Made by a program: the position numbers and the translations under genes. 44,066 bases of DNA from an uncultured Eubacteriales bacterium (GTDB lineage: Bacteria; Bacillota; Clostridia; Christensenellales; Borkfalkiaceae): NCBI GenBank assembly GCA_900548285.1, contig URKE01000013.1:1-44066 (forward strand), written 5' to 3'. The notes below the pieces were generated by a model that did not search any database, had not been told where the DNA came from, and was given only the letters and a program-made list of their open reading frames with translations. Below, in pieces: positions 6,619-15,422 of this stretch. Every line of letters begins with the position of its first letter. The first letter of the stretch is position 1.

Positions 6619-8301
6619 ATGACAGCGCAGGAAATATTGCAGTTGATTCAAAGTTTAATTTGGCTGCTTGCGGGCGTCGGCGTGTTCATCGTCGGTATGA
6701 ATTTTATGGGCGACGCTTTGGAAAAATGCGCGGGAAACGGAATGAAAAGGCTGCTTGAAAAAATAAGCAACAACCGTTTTTCGGGTGTGGGAATAGGCGC
6801 GGGCGTTACCGCGATTATTCAGAGTTCGTCCGCAACTTCGGTTATGGTTATCGGACTTGTCAACGCGGGCGTTATGACGCTTATGCAGGCAACCCCCATA
6901 ATCATGGGCGCGAACATCGGTACGACGGTGACGGGTGTTCTTGTCGCGCTTAAAAACGATTATTTTAATATGGTCATGTACCTGCTTGCGTTCGCAGGCG
7001 TATTGATGGGATTTACGAAAAGAGAAAAAGTTAAAATCGCAGGCAGTCTTTGCTGCGGTCTGGGACTTATTTTCGTCGGACTGAACGTGATGAGCAGCGA
7101 GCAGGCTTTCGGAAATCCGCTTGTCAAAGATTTATTTAAAAGCATATTCGGCGTAATCGATTTTCCGTTGCTTCTTATTGTTGTCGGTATGATATTTACC
7201 GCGTTGATACAAAGTTCGTCCGCGGCAACCGGCGTGGTGATAACAATGGTCGGAAACAGCGTTTTACCTTTGGATCTTGCGTTGTTTATCGTTCTCGGGG
7301 CAAATATCGGTACTTGCGTGACCGCTTTGCTTGCCTCAATCGGCGCGAATGCAAACTCGAAAAGGGTTGCGCTCATTCATTTCACGTTTAACGTGATAGG
7401 AACGGCATTGTTTACGATAATAATATGGGTATTCCGTCAGTCCGTAGTAAACCTTCTGACGGCGATGTTTCCGGGAAGCGGCGCTATGGCTCTTCAGATG
7501 CGCATATCTGCATTCCACGTAATATTCAACGTAACCACCACGTGCTTGCTTCTTCCGTTTGTAAAACAATTAGTGGCGCTTTCCCGTTTTGTTATTAAAG
7601 ATAAAACAGAACACAAGGAAACGTTTGCGCTTAAATACGTCGACAATCGTCTGCTATCGATGACTCCCGTCGCTTTGATGCAGGTCAAAAAAGAGATAGA
7701 ATACATGATGAGCCTTGTGGAAAAGAACATAGGGTTGTCATTTTACGCCGAAGAAACAAAAAGTGTGGACGACGGCGAGGAAATTCATAAAAACGAGGAT
7801 ATAATAGACTTCACGAACACCGCGCTGACCGACTTTCTGATAAAATTGTCGGTAGACGTTCAGCAAAGCGACGAAACCGTTATCGGCTCGTATTTCCACG
7901 TTCTGAACGACCTTGAAAGGATAGGCGACCACGCGGAAAACTTCTTCGATATCGTGGAAGATATGCGCAGAAAGAAACTTTCGTTCTCCGTGCAGGCTCA
8001 GGAAAAAATACGCGTAATGTACAACAAAGTAACCGAAATGTTCACCATTTCGAGAGACGCATTCGAAACCGGAGATAAAACCCGTCTGACGAAACTTTCG
8101 GAACTTGAAAATGAAGTAGACGGGCTTAAAAGAAAACTCACCGCGGAGCATTTCACGCGTCTTGCGGAGGGGCAGTGCAATGTGGAGTGTAGTCCGTATT
8201 ATTCGTCGCTTATCTCGGGGCTTGAACGCGTGGCGGATCATCTCGTAAACGTAGGGTACAGCATAACCAATCCTACCGGTTCGCAAAAAGAAACGGTATA
8301 A
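6619..8301 (+). CDS. Na+/phosphate cotransporter with PhoU-like domain
   Basis: 560 aa, inner-membrane protein of the NptA/YjbB type, which couples phosphate movement to sodium. The two inverted family repeats are clear: QSSSATSVMVIGLVN near residue 68 with GANIGTTVTG, and QSSSAATGVVITMVGN near 198 with GANIGTCVTA. About eight to nine hydrophobic segments fill residues 10-330. After about 340 the chain is helical and soluble, with the PhoU-like pattern VLNDLERIGDHAENFFD and SGLERVADHLVNVGYS. The ATG follows GGAG at good spacing. Upstream is a Pho-box-like triple repeat. Direction of transport (uptake or export) cannot be decided from sequence. Confidence 0.93.
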   Translation: MTAQEILQLIQSLIWLLAGVGVFIVGMNFMGDALEKCAGNGMKRLLEKISNNRFSGVGIGAGVTAIIQSSSATSVMVIGLVNAGVMTLMQATPIIMGANIGTTVTGVLVALKNDYFNMVMYLLAFAGVLMGFTKREKVKIAGSLCCGLGLIFVGLNVMSSEQAFGNPLVKDLFKSIFGVIDFPLLLIVVGMIFTALIQSSSAATGVVITMVGNSVLPLDLALFIVLGANIGTCVTALLASIGANANSKRVALIHFTFNVIGTALFTIIIWVFRQSVVNLLTAMFPGSGAMALQMRISAFHVIFNVTTTCLLLPFVKQLVALSRFVIKDKTEHKETFALKYVDNRLLSMTPVALMQVKKEIEYMMSLVEKNIGLSFYAEETKSVDDGEEIHKNEDIIDFTNTALTDFLIKLSVDVQQSDETVIGSYFHVLNDLERIGDHAENFFDIVEDMRRKKLSFSVQAQEKIRVMYNKVTEMFTISRDAFETGDKTRLTKLSELENEVDGLKRKLTAEHFTRLAEGQCNVECSPYYSSLISGLERVADHLVNVGYSITNPTGSQKETV

Positions 8302-8317
8302 TGCCACGATATAATCC

Positions 8318-8443
8318 ATGATATCCCCGCAAATCACTCAACTTTACTATTCTGAAGAGTCTGTACGTGAGAAACTTGCCGAAGAAGTCGCGGTATATGC
8401 CGAAAACCACCCCGAAACCGATGTAATATTACCGAAGGGATAG
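8318..8443 (+). CDS. Possible 41-aa ORF after the cotransporter
   Basis: ATG 8318 to TAG 8443 encodes an acidic helical-looking peptide containing YYSEESVREKLAEEVAVYAE and NHPETDVILP. Codon use looks like the neighbours, but there is no ribosome site. It may be a small protein or the start of a gene lost by deletion. No family recognised. Confidence 0.3.
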   Translation: MISPQITQLYYSEESVREKLAEEVAVYAENHPETDVILPKG

Positions 8444-8483
8444 TAAACTCAAAAAAATAGGCATTTATGCAGGAGATTGAGAT

Positions 8484-10553
8484 ATGATAAAATTTCATTC
8501 TTGTTTCAGAAACGGCGCGATTCTTCAGAGAGGGAGCGCGTTTGTCGTAAAGGGATATTCGGATGGCGAAACCAAAGTGACGTTATCCGGAGATAATTAT
8601 AAAAAAACGGTTATAACGGCGGCTAAAAACGGTGTTTTTCGCGCCGAGTTTCCACCCGTGAACGAGGTTACGACGCATTTTCTTCTTTCGGCGGAATGCG
8701 GCGGGGAAAAAGTGTGTTCCGAGGTTCGTTTCGGTGACGTGTTTTTAACCGTCGGGCAGAGCAATATGTCATATTCGCTTTCCGCAACGGAAAATTTCGA
8801 AAGATGGCTGAAAATGGCAAAAAAATCGGAAACGGCTTTTTTGTCGGTCGGAGAAAAACCTTTCAATTCGACGGAAGAGATTACGAGATCGTATGACGAA
8901 TTGTTTGATTTCCCCGTTGAAGCCGCATGGATAAATGGTGACGACGAAGAAATCGCAAATGTTTCCGCGATATCCGTACAACTCGCCGTTTATCTCCGGC
9001 AAAGAACGGGCGTTCCGATCGGAATCGTGAACGCGGCGATGGGCGGGCTGAGCGTGGAATCGTACCTGCGAAGAAAAACCGCCGAGGGAAACGAAGAACT
9101 TCTCGGAAGATTAAAAGCCGAGGGGCGCTACGTCGGGCGGGATAAATGGAATCGCTCTGGAATCCGTAATTTTACGCAATTGTCTTCGGTATGGAATGAA
9201 AAAATCGCTCCGCTTGATGGTTTTCCCGTCAAAGGTATCGTGTGGTATCTCGGCGAGAGTTCGGCGTGGGATTATGAAGCGGCGGTAACTTTTCGCATTG
9301 CCCTGAAAGCGATCGTCGGCGACATGCGCGAGTTGTTCGGTGACGTTCCGTTCGTCACGACGGAGATCGCGCCCGAATATTATCCTTACGGCGACGGGTT
9401 CGGGTATCTTTACGTCAACGAAGCCCTTGCCGACTTTGCGAAAGAAGCGAAAAAAGTTTATCATATTCCGATTTACGATATCGAACCGCGCTGGCTCAAA
9501 TACGACGGGGATGAGTATTATCACCCCATTCATCCGGTGAACAAACAGCCGGTTTCGGAAAGGATCTGCGAAGTTTTTCGCGGAACGGTAACGAAATACC
9601 CGTCTATAAGCCGATTAACACAGAAAAACGGACGACTGATTCTGACTGTGGACAACGTGGAAACGCAACTTTTGAAAATACAACCGAACGGTTTTACCGT
9701 GGCAGGGAAAACGGGCAAATATTTCCCCGCGCAGGCAAAAATAATTTCCGATAACGAGATTGAACTTTTCTGCGAGGACGTGCCGTTACCGACGCACGCG
9801 ACGTATGCTTTTTTGCAATACCGCGATTTTTGCAACGTGAGAACGATTGACGGCATCCCTTTGCTCCCTTATCGGAGCGAACGCGGCGCGGTGACAAAGG
9901 ATTATTGTTTTACGCCGGCTTTTATCACCCGCGGCGCGGATGAAGTTTACGAAAATAATTTCGGTTACGAAGTCGGTTTCTGCCGTAAAATTCCGGTATG
10001 GACGAGCGGAAAGATTTATCGTTGCGCGGCTGCGGGGATCGATGTTCGCGCCAATGGAGATATTGTGATTTCGGCGACTCCCGGAATCGACGACTATAAA
10101 TTTTTCGGTATTTCTCCCGAAATATGCCTTTGCGGGCATAAGAATCACCTTGCGGATTACGAATACCTCCGCTTTACGGTTAATTCGGGAGACGATTGCG
10201 AGTTCCGCGGCATTATCTGCAAACTTGCGGACGGCTCGATTTATCGTTACGATCTTCTTTCCGGTCGGGAAAAGATTCCTTTTTTTGCCGTTACGAAAGA
10301 GAAGATGCTTTTACGTTGCGATTTGAAACGCGTGACGCGAGGGGACGGATCGCCTTCGGAACTTACGGACGAAGAACGAAGAAAGGTCGTTCAGATCGAA
10401 TTTTTATTCCGCGCAAGAAAAAGCGTGAAAGTCACGCTCGGAGATCTCGCCTTTACCGACCTTGCGGGAACAGACGAAGAGCGGAAAATCTCCGGTAATA
10501 ACGGCAAAGAAGGGGCTAAACCCGCCCGCGCGGATGTTTGTCTTCCCACCTGA
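8484..10553 (+). CDS. Sialate O-acetylesterase-like (SGNH/SASA) enzyme
   Basis: 689 aa. Residues about 1-80 are a beta domain (ILQRGSAFVVKGYSDGETKV), as at the start of SASA esterases. Block I is VGQSNM near residue 92, giving the catalytic Ser. GIVWYLGESSAWDY near 255 takes the place of the usual WYQGE-x-N block, and YYHPIHPVNK near 345 carries the catalytic His region. Residues beyond about 380 form further beta-rich regions of unknown role. No signal peptide or lipobox is present, so it probably acts inside the cell on an O-acetylated sugar. The natural substrate is unknown. The ATG follows AGGAGATTGAG. Codon use is more GC-rich than its neighbours. Confidence 0.85.
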   Translation: MIKFHSCFRNGAILQRGSAFVVKGYSDGETKVTLSGDNYKKTVITAAKNGVFRAEFPPVNEVTTHFLLSAECGGEKVCSEVRFGDVFLTVGQSNMSYSLSATENFERWLKMAKKSETAFLSVGEKPFNSTEEITRSYDELFDFPVEAAWINGDDEEIANVSAISVQLAVYLRQRTGVPIGIVNAAMGGLSVESYLRRKTAEGNEELLGRLKAEGRYVGRDKWNRSGIRNFTQLSSVWNEKIAPLDGFPVKGIVWYLGESSAWDYEAAVTFRIALKAIVGDMRELFGDVPFVTTEIAPEYYPYGDGFGYLYVNEALADFAKEAKKVYHIPIYDIEPRWLKYDGDEYYHPIHPVNKQPVSERICEVFRGTVTKYPSISRLTQKNGRLILTVDNVETQLLKIQPNGFTVAGKTGKYFPAQAKIISDNEIELFCEDVPLPTHATYAFLQYRDFCNVRTIDGIPLLPYRSERGAVTKDYCFTPAFITRGADEVYENNFGYEVGFCRKIPVWTSGKIYRCAAAGIDVRANGDIVISATPGIDDYKFFGISPEICLCGHKNHLADYEYLRFTVNSGDDCEFRGIICKLADGSIYRYDLLSGREKIPFFAVTKEKMLLRCDLKRVTRGDGSPSELTDEERRKVVQIEFLFRARKSVKVTLGDLAFTDLAGTDEERKISGNNGKEGAKPARADVCLPT

Positions 10554-10628
10554 TTTGTTTTTTGCTCCTTGCCGGCAGGTTAATTCAGTCGCAATGCTGA
10601 ATTTTACGTATCATAGCCTTTCCGATTG

Positions 10629-10657
10629 TTGACATTTTTGTTTTTGTCTACTATAAT
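10629..10657 (+). promoter_or_regulatory. Consensus promoter of the alcohol dehydrogenase
   Basis: TTGACA (10629-10634) and TATAAT (10652-10657) match the consensus exactly with a 17-base spacer. Confidence 0.85.
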
Positions 10658-10673
10658 AGTTGTGTGATTGAAA

Positions 10674-10699
10674 GTTGTTTTTTCGGAAACGAAAACAAC
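10674..10699 (+). promoter_or_regulatory. Hairpin or operator in the alcohol dehydrogenase leader
   Basis: GTTGTTTT and AAAACAAC form a perfect 8-bp inverted repeat with a 10-base centre, just after the predicted transcription start. It could be a repressor site or an mRNA stem. No regulator can be named. Confidence 0.35.
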
Positions 10700-10727
10700 G
10701 TCCGGCTTATTTTTACACAGGTGAAAT

Positions 10728-11873
10728 ATGAAAGAGTTTGAAGTAAAAACTAAGATTTATTTCGGCGAAAATGCGCTTGCGCGGCTCGGTGATCTGAAAA
10801 CCGACCGCGTGTTTATCGTAGCCGATCCGTTTACGGTTTCGAGCGGACTTATCGAGCATGTGCTTGAACCGCTAAAAAAGAACGGTATTGACTACAGTAT
10901 ATTTTCCAAAGTCGTGGCGGATCCTCCGGTTGACGTTGTGATTGCGGGTGTTAAAGATGCGCTTGCATGCAAGGGAAAATATATCGTGGCTGTCGGCGGA
11001 GGTTCGGCGATGGATACTTCCAAAGCCATACGCAAATTCGTGGGGCAGATCGACGAAACGTATCATCCCGAACTTATCTGTATTCCCACGACGTCGGGAA
11101 CGGGCAGCGAAGTGACGTCTTTCGCCGTTATTTCGGATACGGAGCATAACACCAAGATTCCTTTGATTTCGGACGATATGACGCCGGAAGAGGCGATTCT
11201 GGACGAAGTTCTCGTGAAGAGCGTTCCGAAGAGCATTACTGCGGATACCGGAATGGACGTAATCACGCACGCTATGGAATCATACGTTTCTCTCAATAAT
11301 AACGAGTTTTCCGGCGCGCTTGCCGAAAAAGCCGTGGAGATTTGCGGGCAGTTCCTGCTTCGTTCATACAATGACAATAACGATACTCACGCGAGGAGAA
11401 AAGTACATATCGCATCCTGTCTTGCGGGGCTTGCGTTTAATTCGTCCTCGTTGGGTCTTAATCACGGCATGGCACATCAACTCGGGGCAATGTTCCATAT
11501 CCCCCATGGCAGAGCGAACGCCATTCTTCTTCCGTATATCATTGAATATAACAGCGAGATAAGCGTGTTTAGCAAAAGCAAGGCGGATTACGCTCCATGC
11601 GTGAGAAAATATTGCAATCTCGCAAGGATTCTCGGCGTTTCCAATCTTAACGAAGTGACCACTATCCGCGCGCTTGTCAGTTATATTCAATTCCTTCTTC
11701 ACGAAATGTCCATTCCGTTGCACATTTCCGAACTCAACGTGGTGGGAGAAGGCGATTATATGTCGGCGATCGGCGAAATGGCGGATCACGCGTTGGAGGA
11801 TAGATGCACCGCGACCAATCCGCGCAGACCGACGCGTCAGGAGATTATCGATATTTATAAAGAAATATGGTAA
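10728..11873 (+). CDS. Iron-containing alcohol dehydrogenase
   Basis: 381 aa, group III NAD(P)-dependent alcohol dehydrogenase of the PduQ/butanol-dehydrogenase type, interconverting alcohols and aldehydes. The nucleotide loop is AVGGGSAMDTSKA near residue 88 with PTTSGTGSE near 124. Metal ligands are inferred as D177 and H181 (GMDVITHAMESY), H246 (GLNHGMAHQLG) and H260 (HIPHGRANAILLP); the spacing fits the FucO family. The likely role is disposal of reducing power in fermentation. It stands alone between a consensus promoter and a strong terminator. The ATG follows AGGTGAAAT. The exact alcohol is not predictable. Confidence 0.93.
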   Translation: MKEFEVKTKIYFGENALARLGDLKTDRVFIVADPFTVSSGLIEHVLEPLKKNGIDYSIFSKVVADPPVDVVIAGVKDALACKGKYIVAVGGGSAMDTSKAIRKFVGQIDETYHPELICIPTTSGTGSEVTSFAVISDTEHNTKIPLISDDMTPEEAILDEVLVKSVPKSITADTGMDVITHAMESYVSLNNNEFSGALAEKAVEICGQFLLRSYNDNNDTHARRKVHIASCLAGLAFNSSSLGLNHGMAHQLGAMFHIPHGRANAILLPYIIEYNSEISVFSKSKADYAPCVRKYCNLARILGVSNLNEVTTIRALVSYIQFLLHEMSIPLHISELNVVGEGDYMSAIGEMADHALEDRCTATNPRRPTRQEIIDIYKEIW

Positions 11874-11900
11874 TGACAGATTAGTATAAGTTGATTTTAT

Positions 11901-11934
11901 AAAACCCGTAACGTTTCGCGTTACGGGTTTTTTC
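11901..11934 (+). terminator. Terminator of the alcohol dehydrogenase
   Basis: AAACCCGTAACG and CGTTACGGGTTT form a perfect stem around TTTCG, followed by T. The left flank also gives TTTTAT on the minus strand, so it may serve the convergent lipoprotein gene too. Confidence 0.85.
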
Positions 11935-12104
11935 TGCCGGCGTTTTATTCTATAAAAACGCCTGTTACCTTAATGGTGTAACTTTTGAGATTTGTTTTCT
12001 CTTTCGGCAGTGATTCTTTTTATCGGTTACAATCTGCGGTTATCCGACCGGTGCGACAATTTTTTCGAATTGTTTTGCCGTCGTTTCGGTTGCTTGCGGA
12101 TGTT

Positions 12105-14186
12105 TTACAGAGAGATGCGCATTGCGGGAAGAACGTGTCCCAATTCGCTGTATTCAGGGTTCTTGCCCGGAATTTCGCCCGAACCGTCGGACGCTAAAAT
12201 CCTCTTATCGCTATTCTGTTGGAATTTGCAGTGCGAACGCATCCATGTATATCCTTTGCTTAACGTTGCCACGCAATAACTGCTTGTGCCTATGCTTCCT
12301 ATAAATTTACTCTTATACAATTCAAACTCCGCATAACTCAGCAGGAAGAGATAATCATCCATTGCATAAGTTGTGAAATCTTCATGCCCGACGCCATAAC
12401 CGCCCATGCTTTCGATATCGTTGGCAACGGTTGATTGAAGAACTATTGCTTTTTGCGCGTCGTTAAAAATAACGTTGTAAATTTTATCGTTAAGGTACTC
12501 TCTTATCGGACTCTGCGCCCACGTGTTATTTCCGAATGTTATGGTTTCCAATCTCGTTTTGCAAACGAGGAACGCCTCGCCGTTTCCTTCGTCAACCACG
12601 CTCCATTTAACAGGATCGAAATTAAACCAATGAATTTTAACGTTATAATTCTTTCCTGTGTCGAGGATTGACGGAGCGTAACCTGCCTGTTCTTGTCTGT
12701 AACTTTTGTCGCGTGATCTGACAACGAAAAGTCCGCGGTATTTTTTTCCGTTATATTCCACGTCTTTATACCAGTATTTTTCGCCGCTGTTCGTCCAGCC
12801 TTCAACCAAAGGCGGTTCTTCGTTGCCTTTGTTAAGTTTGAATGAATTAAAGTAACTTTGCATATTGAATTCAAATTCGGCAAGTCTGGCAAGAGTATCT
12901 TCGTCGGTCACGTTCGATTGCGGGTAAGAGCCGATAAGCAGATCGTTTCCGTTACGGCAATAGGGCGAAGTTTTCGTCTGAACGTTTCCTTCGTTTACAA
13001 TCCAGTAAGCGACGAGGTTCAGATCTCCGTCCGTAAGTTGCACGGAATCGTAACGACGCGTTCTTTCAAGGTCGTCGGCTTTGAACCAGCCGCCGAAGGT
13101 AAAGTCGGTAATGGTGTATTCGATATCGAAATTGTTGTCCGACCGCAACGTGTAGCTTTTAATTTGTTCGCCGCCGGTGTTGCTCGGATCGGGCAAGGGC
13201 AGATCGTCGCTGCTTTCAAACGAGTCTATCGTGTATTCGTATATCGCGTCGTCGGGGTTTGTTCCGCCGCCGAGGTCGTAAGTTATTTTGTATACTATCG
13301 CCGTCCAGTTGGCGGTGTATTCCAGATTGCCGTGCGTACCGCTCGTTATGGTCAACGTTTTTTCGGGCGCGGTCGTTCCGTTGCCCGTCCAGCCGTCGAA
13401 CGTATAGTGGTCGCGTTCGGGTTGGGGAAGAATTATATCGTCGCTTTCGATATTATACGACGTGGGCGCGGCGATAGTCGAGCCTTCGATACCCGCGTAA
13501 TTGATGCTGTAAGCGGTGGGCGTCCATTTAGCCCAAAGTTCGAGATCTTCGGCTTTTTCGCCGCTGTTAACTTCGCTTAATTTGCTGTTTTCTTCAAAGT
13601 CGGAGGTTGTATACCAACCGTTGAAGTCGTAGTAGTCTTTGGTCGGAGTTTGCAGATCGAAATTTTGTTCAATCGTGTAGGTCGCCCTGTTGTGCTGAGA
13701 ATTGACTCCGCCGTTCAGATTGTACTTAATGTCGTACTCTGCGGCTTCCCATATAGCCGTAAGCACCGTGTCTTGTCTGATCGGGTAAGCGAAAGGCCAT
13801 TCGTAACCTTGATAGCCCCACGCGATAAAGTTATATCCGCGTTTTTCGGGTTTGCCGGGGAAATCGGCCGTTTCGCCGTCGTCAAGGGTTTCTTGCATCC
13901 ACGGTTCCTCGTCGTTTTCGTCGTACATAAACGAAACGGTGTGCTTTTTTTCATCGGGAGCATTCTCGTTGAGTTTGCCGTCGAGCAGATCTTTCAGCCA
14001 TTCCTCCTCCGTGCCGTCGTAGTCGGGATATTTCTCTATATACTGTTGATACGCGCTTTTTGCCGATTCTCCCGATTCTCCCGATTCTGACGATTTTCCG
14101 CCGCCGCATGCCGCCAGAAGCGCAAGCATAGAGCAGAGCGTCAATACGAAAATTACGACGGAAAGGCGTTTGTTCTTTTTGTTCAT
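12105..14186 (-). CDS. Lipoprotein with Listeria-Bacteroides repeats and a DUF6273-like domain
   Basis: 693 aa. A signal peptide ends in a lipobox (LLAAC-GG, Cys near 27), so the protein is lipid-anchored outside the cell. A Ser/Glu-rich linker is followed by YPDYDGTEEEWLKDLLDGK. From about 80 to 390 come four or so beta-grasp repeats of the InlB B-repeat/Flg_new type, recognisable by GYNFIAWGY, YDFNGWYTT, YTFDGWTG and FTFGGWFK, each followed by a W-x-a strand. The C-terminal ~250 residues resemble DUF6273 (PVKWSVVDEGNGEAFLVCK, SPIREYLND, DDYLFLLSYAEFELYKS, GHVLPAMRISL). The role is probably adhesion or sensing at the surface, but this is not known. GGAGG lies 7 bases before ATG, overlapping the end of the TetR gene, so the two form one operon. 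Confidence 0.88.
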   Translation of the reverse strand: MNKKNKRLSVVIFVLTLCSMLALLAACGGGKSSESGESGESAKSAYQQYIEKYPDYDGTEEEWLKDLLDGKLNENAPDEKKHTVSFMYDENDEEPWMQETLDDGETADFPGKPEKRGYNFIAWGYQGYEWPFAYPIRQDTVLTAIWEAAEYDIKYNLNGGVNSQHNRATYTIEQNFDLQTPTKDYYDFNGWYTTSDFEENSKLSEVNSGEKAEDLELWAKWTPTAYSINYAGIEGSTIAAPTSYNIESDDIILPQPERDHYTFDGWTGNGTTAPEKTLTITSGTHGNLEYTANWTAIVYKITYDLGGGTNPDDAIYEYTIDSFESSDDLPLPDPSNTGGEQIKSYTLRSDNNFDIEYTITDFTFGGWFKADDLERTRRYDSVQLTDGDLNLVAYWIVNEGNVQTKTSPYCRNGNDLLIGSYPQSNVTDEDTLARLAEFEFNMQSYFNSFKLNKGNEEPPLVEGWTNSGEKYWYKDVEYNGKKYRGLFVVRSRDKSYRQEQAGYAPSILDTGKNYNVKIHWFNFDPVKWSVVDEGNGEAFLVCKTRLETITFGNNTWAQSPIREYLNDKIYNVIFNDAQKAIVLQSTVANDIESMGGYGVGHEDFTTYAMDDYLFLLSYAEFELYKSKFIGSIGTSSYCVATLSKGYTWMRSHCKFQQNSDKRILASDGSGEIPGKNPEYSELGHVLPAMRISL

Positions 14187-14188
14187 GA

Positions 14189-14893
14189 TTAATCCTCCTT
14201 TTTCTCGTTGAAACTGAATTGAAAACCGAAAGTCATTTCCAGTGAAGTGAAAAGTTTTTCCAGAACGTCTTTCGTTGTTTGTTCCGGGTTTATCGTTTCA
14301 ACAAACGCGACGGCTTCGTCGCGCTGTTTTTGCGGAACGTTGTATGTTTTAAGCGACATATCCAGAAATCGACGAATTTTTTTACGCAGGGTGAAATATT
14401 TGTCGCACCGCCGCGCCATAAAAGCGCGCATCATGCCCGCGCTCCCTATTTCGCTTTCGTAAAAATCGCTGTCTGCCCAGTCGGGGTTAAATTCGCCGAA
14501 TATCCTGCAAAGTTCGGTAGACGTTTCCTGATAGATATATTCCGCAAGGTGTGGCTGCGTGTACGCTTCCACGTAAATTTCCCGCAGGTTTTCGTTTGAT
14601 TCGGCTATAGCCATCTGGATTGCCGTTTCCGCCGCGTAAACAAGAACGGGGTTCTGTTTGTCGGTGAGGATGCGCCGCGCCGCGCCGAACTGATTATCGA
14701 ACATAAAACGTATGAGTTCCATCAGTACGCCGTCTTTTGTGTGAAATATGTTCTGAAACGTTCCGGACGATACGTCGGCTTCTCGAATAATGTCGAGCAT
14801 TGTGGTTGCTTTGAAGCCTTTTTCGATGAACATACGCACGCACACGGTGAGAATTCGTTTTTTGGGGTCTTTGATTTGTTCTCTTGTTATCAT
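14189..14893 (-). CDS. TetR/AcrR-family transcriptional regulator
   Basis: 234 aa. The N-terminal helix-turn-helix is typical: KKRILTVCVRMFIEKGFKAT, then TMLDIIREADVSSGTFQNIFHTKDGVL (about 11-58). The longer C-terminal ligand and dimer domain is not assignable to a ligand. It is the first gene of an operon with the surface lipoprotein, whose ATG is two bases past its stop. A perfect 16-bp palindrome overlaps its own -10 region (14936-14951), which suggests that it represses its own operon. Confidence 0.92.
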   Translation of the reverse strand: MITREQIKDPKKRILTVCVRMFIEKGFKATTMLDIIREADVSSGTFQNIFHTKDGVLMELIRFMFDNQFGAARRILTDKQNPVLVYAAETAIQMAIAESNENLREIYVEAYTQPHLAEYIYQETSTELCRIFGEFNPDWADSDFYESEIGSAGMMRAFMARRCDKYFTLRKKIRRFLDMSLKTYNVPQKQRDEAVAFVETINPEQTTKDVLEKLFTSLEMTFGFQFSFNEKKED

Positions 14894-14935
14894 AATGTTT
14901 AAAAGTTGAATTTTGTTAATAAATTGGTTTGCAAT

Positions 14936-14951
14936 TTGAGTTGCAACTCAA
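14936..14951 (-). promoter_or_regulatory. Probable TetR operator
   Basis: TTGAGTTGCAACTCAA is a perfect palindrome. It touches the -10 hexamer and covers the predicted transcription start of the TetR-lipoprotein operon, a classic repressor position. Binding by the adjacent TetR is inferred. Confidence 0.7.
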
Positions 14952-14979
14952 TAATAACACTTGACCGGCAAAAAGTCAA
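14951..14979 (-). promoter_or_regulatory. Promoter of the TetR-lipoprotein operon
   Basis: On the minus strand TTGACT (14974-14979) and TATTAT (14951-14956) are 17 bases apart. Confidence 0.75.
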
Positions 14980-15069
14980 TGGGTTCGGCGAAATTTTGCA
15001 AATAATTTTTCTTAGTGATGACGAATGGAATCCCTATGCTTTTTTAACGAGAAAAGATATAATGCAAAT

Positions 15070-15210
15070 ATGGTTGATAATAAATCCTTAACGGGCGCGC
15101 TTGTGAAAATTGGGCTTGATCGTGAAGCGGCGGAGGAAAATGCTTGCAGAATCGAACACGTCATCACGGAAGAGGCGTTTGTAGTCATAAAGAAGTGTTC
15201 TGACGTGTGA
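15070..15210 (+). pseudogene. Remnant of an MntR/DtxR-family metalloregulator
   Basis: From ATG 15070 the 46-residue frame reads LTGALVKIGLDREAAEENA followed by CRIEHVITEEAFVVIKK. This is the dimerisation and metal-binding end of MntR/DtxR regulators (canonical pattern LTE-x-L-x-x-LG-x-D-x-x-x-A-x-x-DACRIEHVIS). The Cys-x-x-Glu-His metal ligands are kept. The DNA-binding winged helix and the first metal-site half are absent: the bases upstream do not encode them in any frame. No ribosome site is seen. The frame also opens upstream to 15025, but those residues do not match the family. A degenerate gene is the best reading; a short dominant dimer partner is possible but unsupported. Confidence 0.65.
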
Positions 15211-15245
15211 TTTCGGAACAATTATCAGTTGTTTGCAATAAAAAT

Positions 15246-15280
15246 CAAAAACGGATAATTGAATATCCAAAAACGGATAA
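15246..15280 (+). repeat. Two 13-bp direct repeats
   Basis: CAAAAACGGATAA occurs at 15246-15258 and again at 15268-15280, 22 bases apart (about two helical turns). Between them GGATA and TATCC form an inverted repeat. They lie 55-90 bases before the promoter of the small lipoprotein, so they may be activator sites. Confidence 0.5.
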
Positions 15281-15334
15281 CACGTATAAGCGTTGCAAAA
15301 TCAACGAATTTTTAATTTCCGTACGATTAAAAAG

Positions 15335-15363
15335 TTGATTTAAAGCCGATAATATGGTATAAT
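15335..15363 (+). promoter_or_regulatory. Promoter of the small lipoprotein
   Basis: TTGATT (15335-15340) and TATAAT (15358-15363) are 17 bases apart. Confidence 0.7.
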
Positions 15364-15422
15364 TTTTTTTGCGTGTCGGAAAACTTAATATCCGAACGAC
15401 GAAAAAAAGAGGAGTTATATTT

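Noticed and set aside
12858..13580. Plus-strand ORF opposite the repeat lipoprotein
   Set aside because: It lies entirely inside the coding region of the lipoprotein on the other strand, and its sequence is the low-complexity shadow of that gene.
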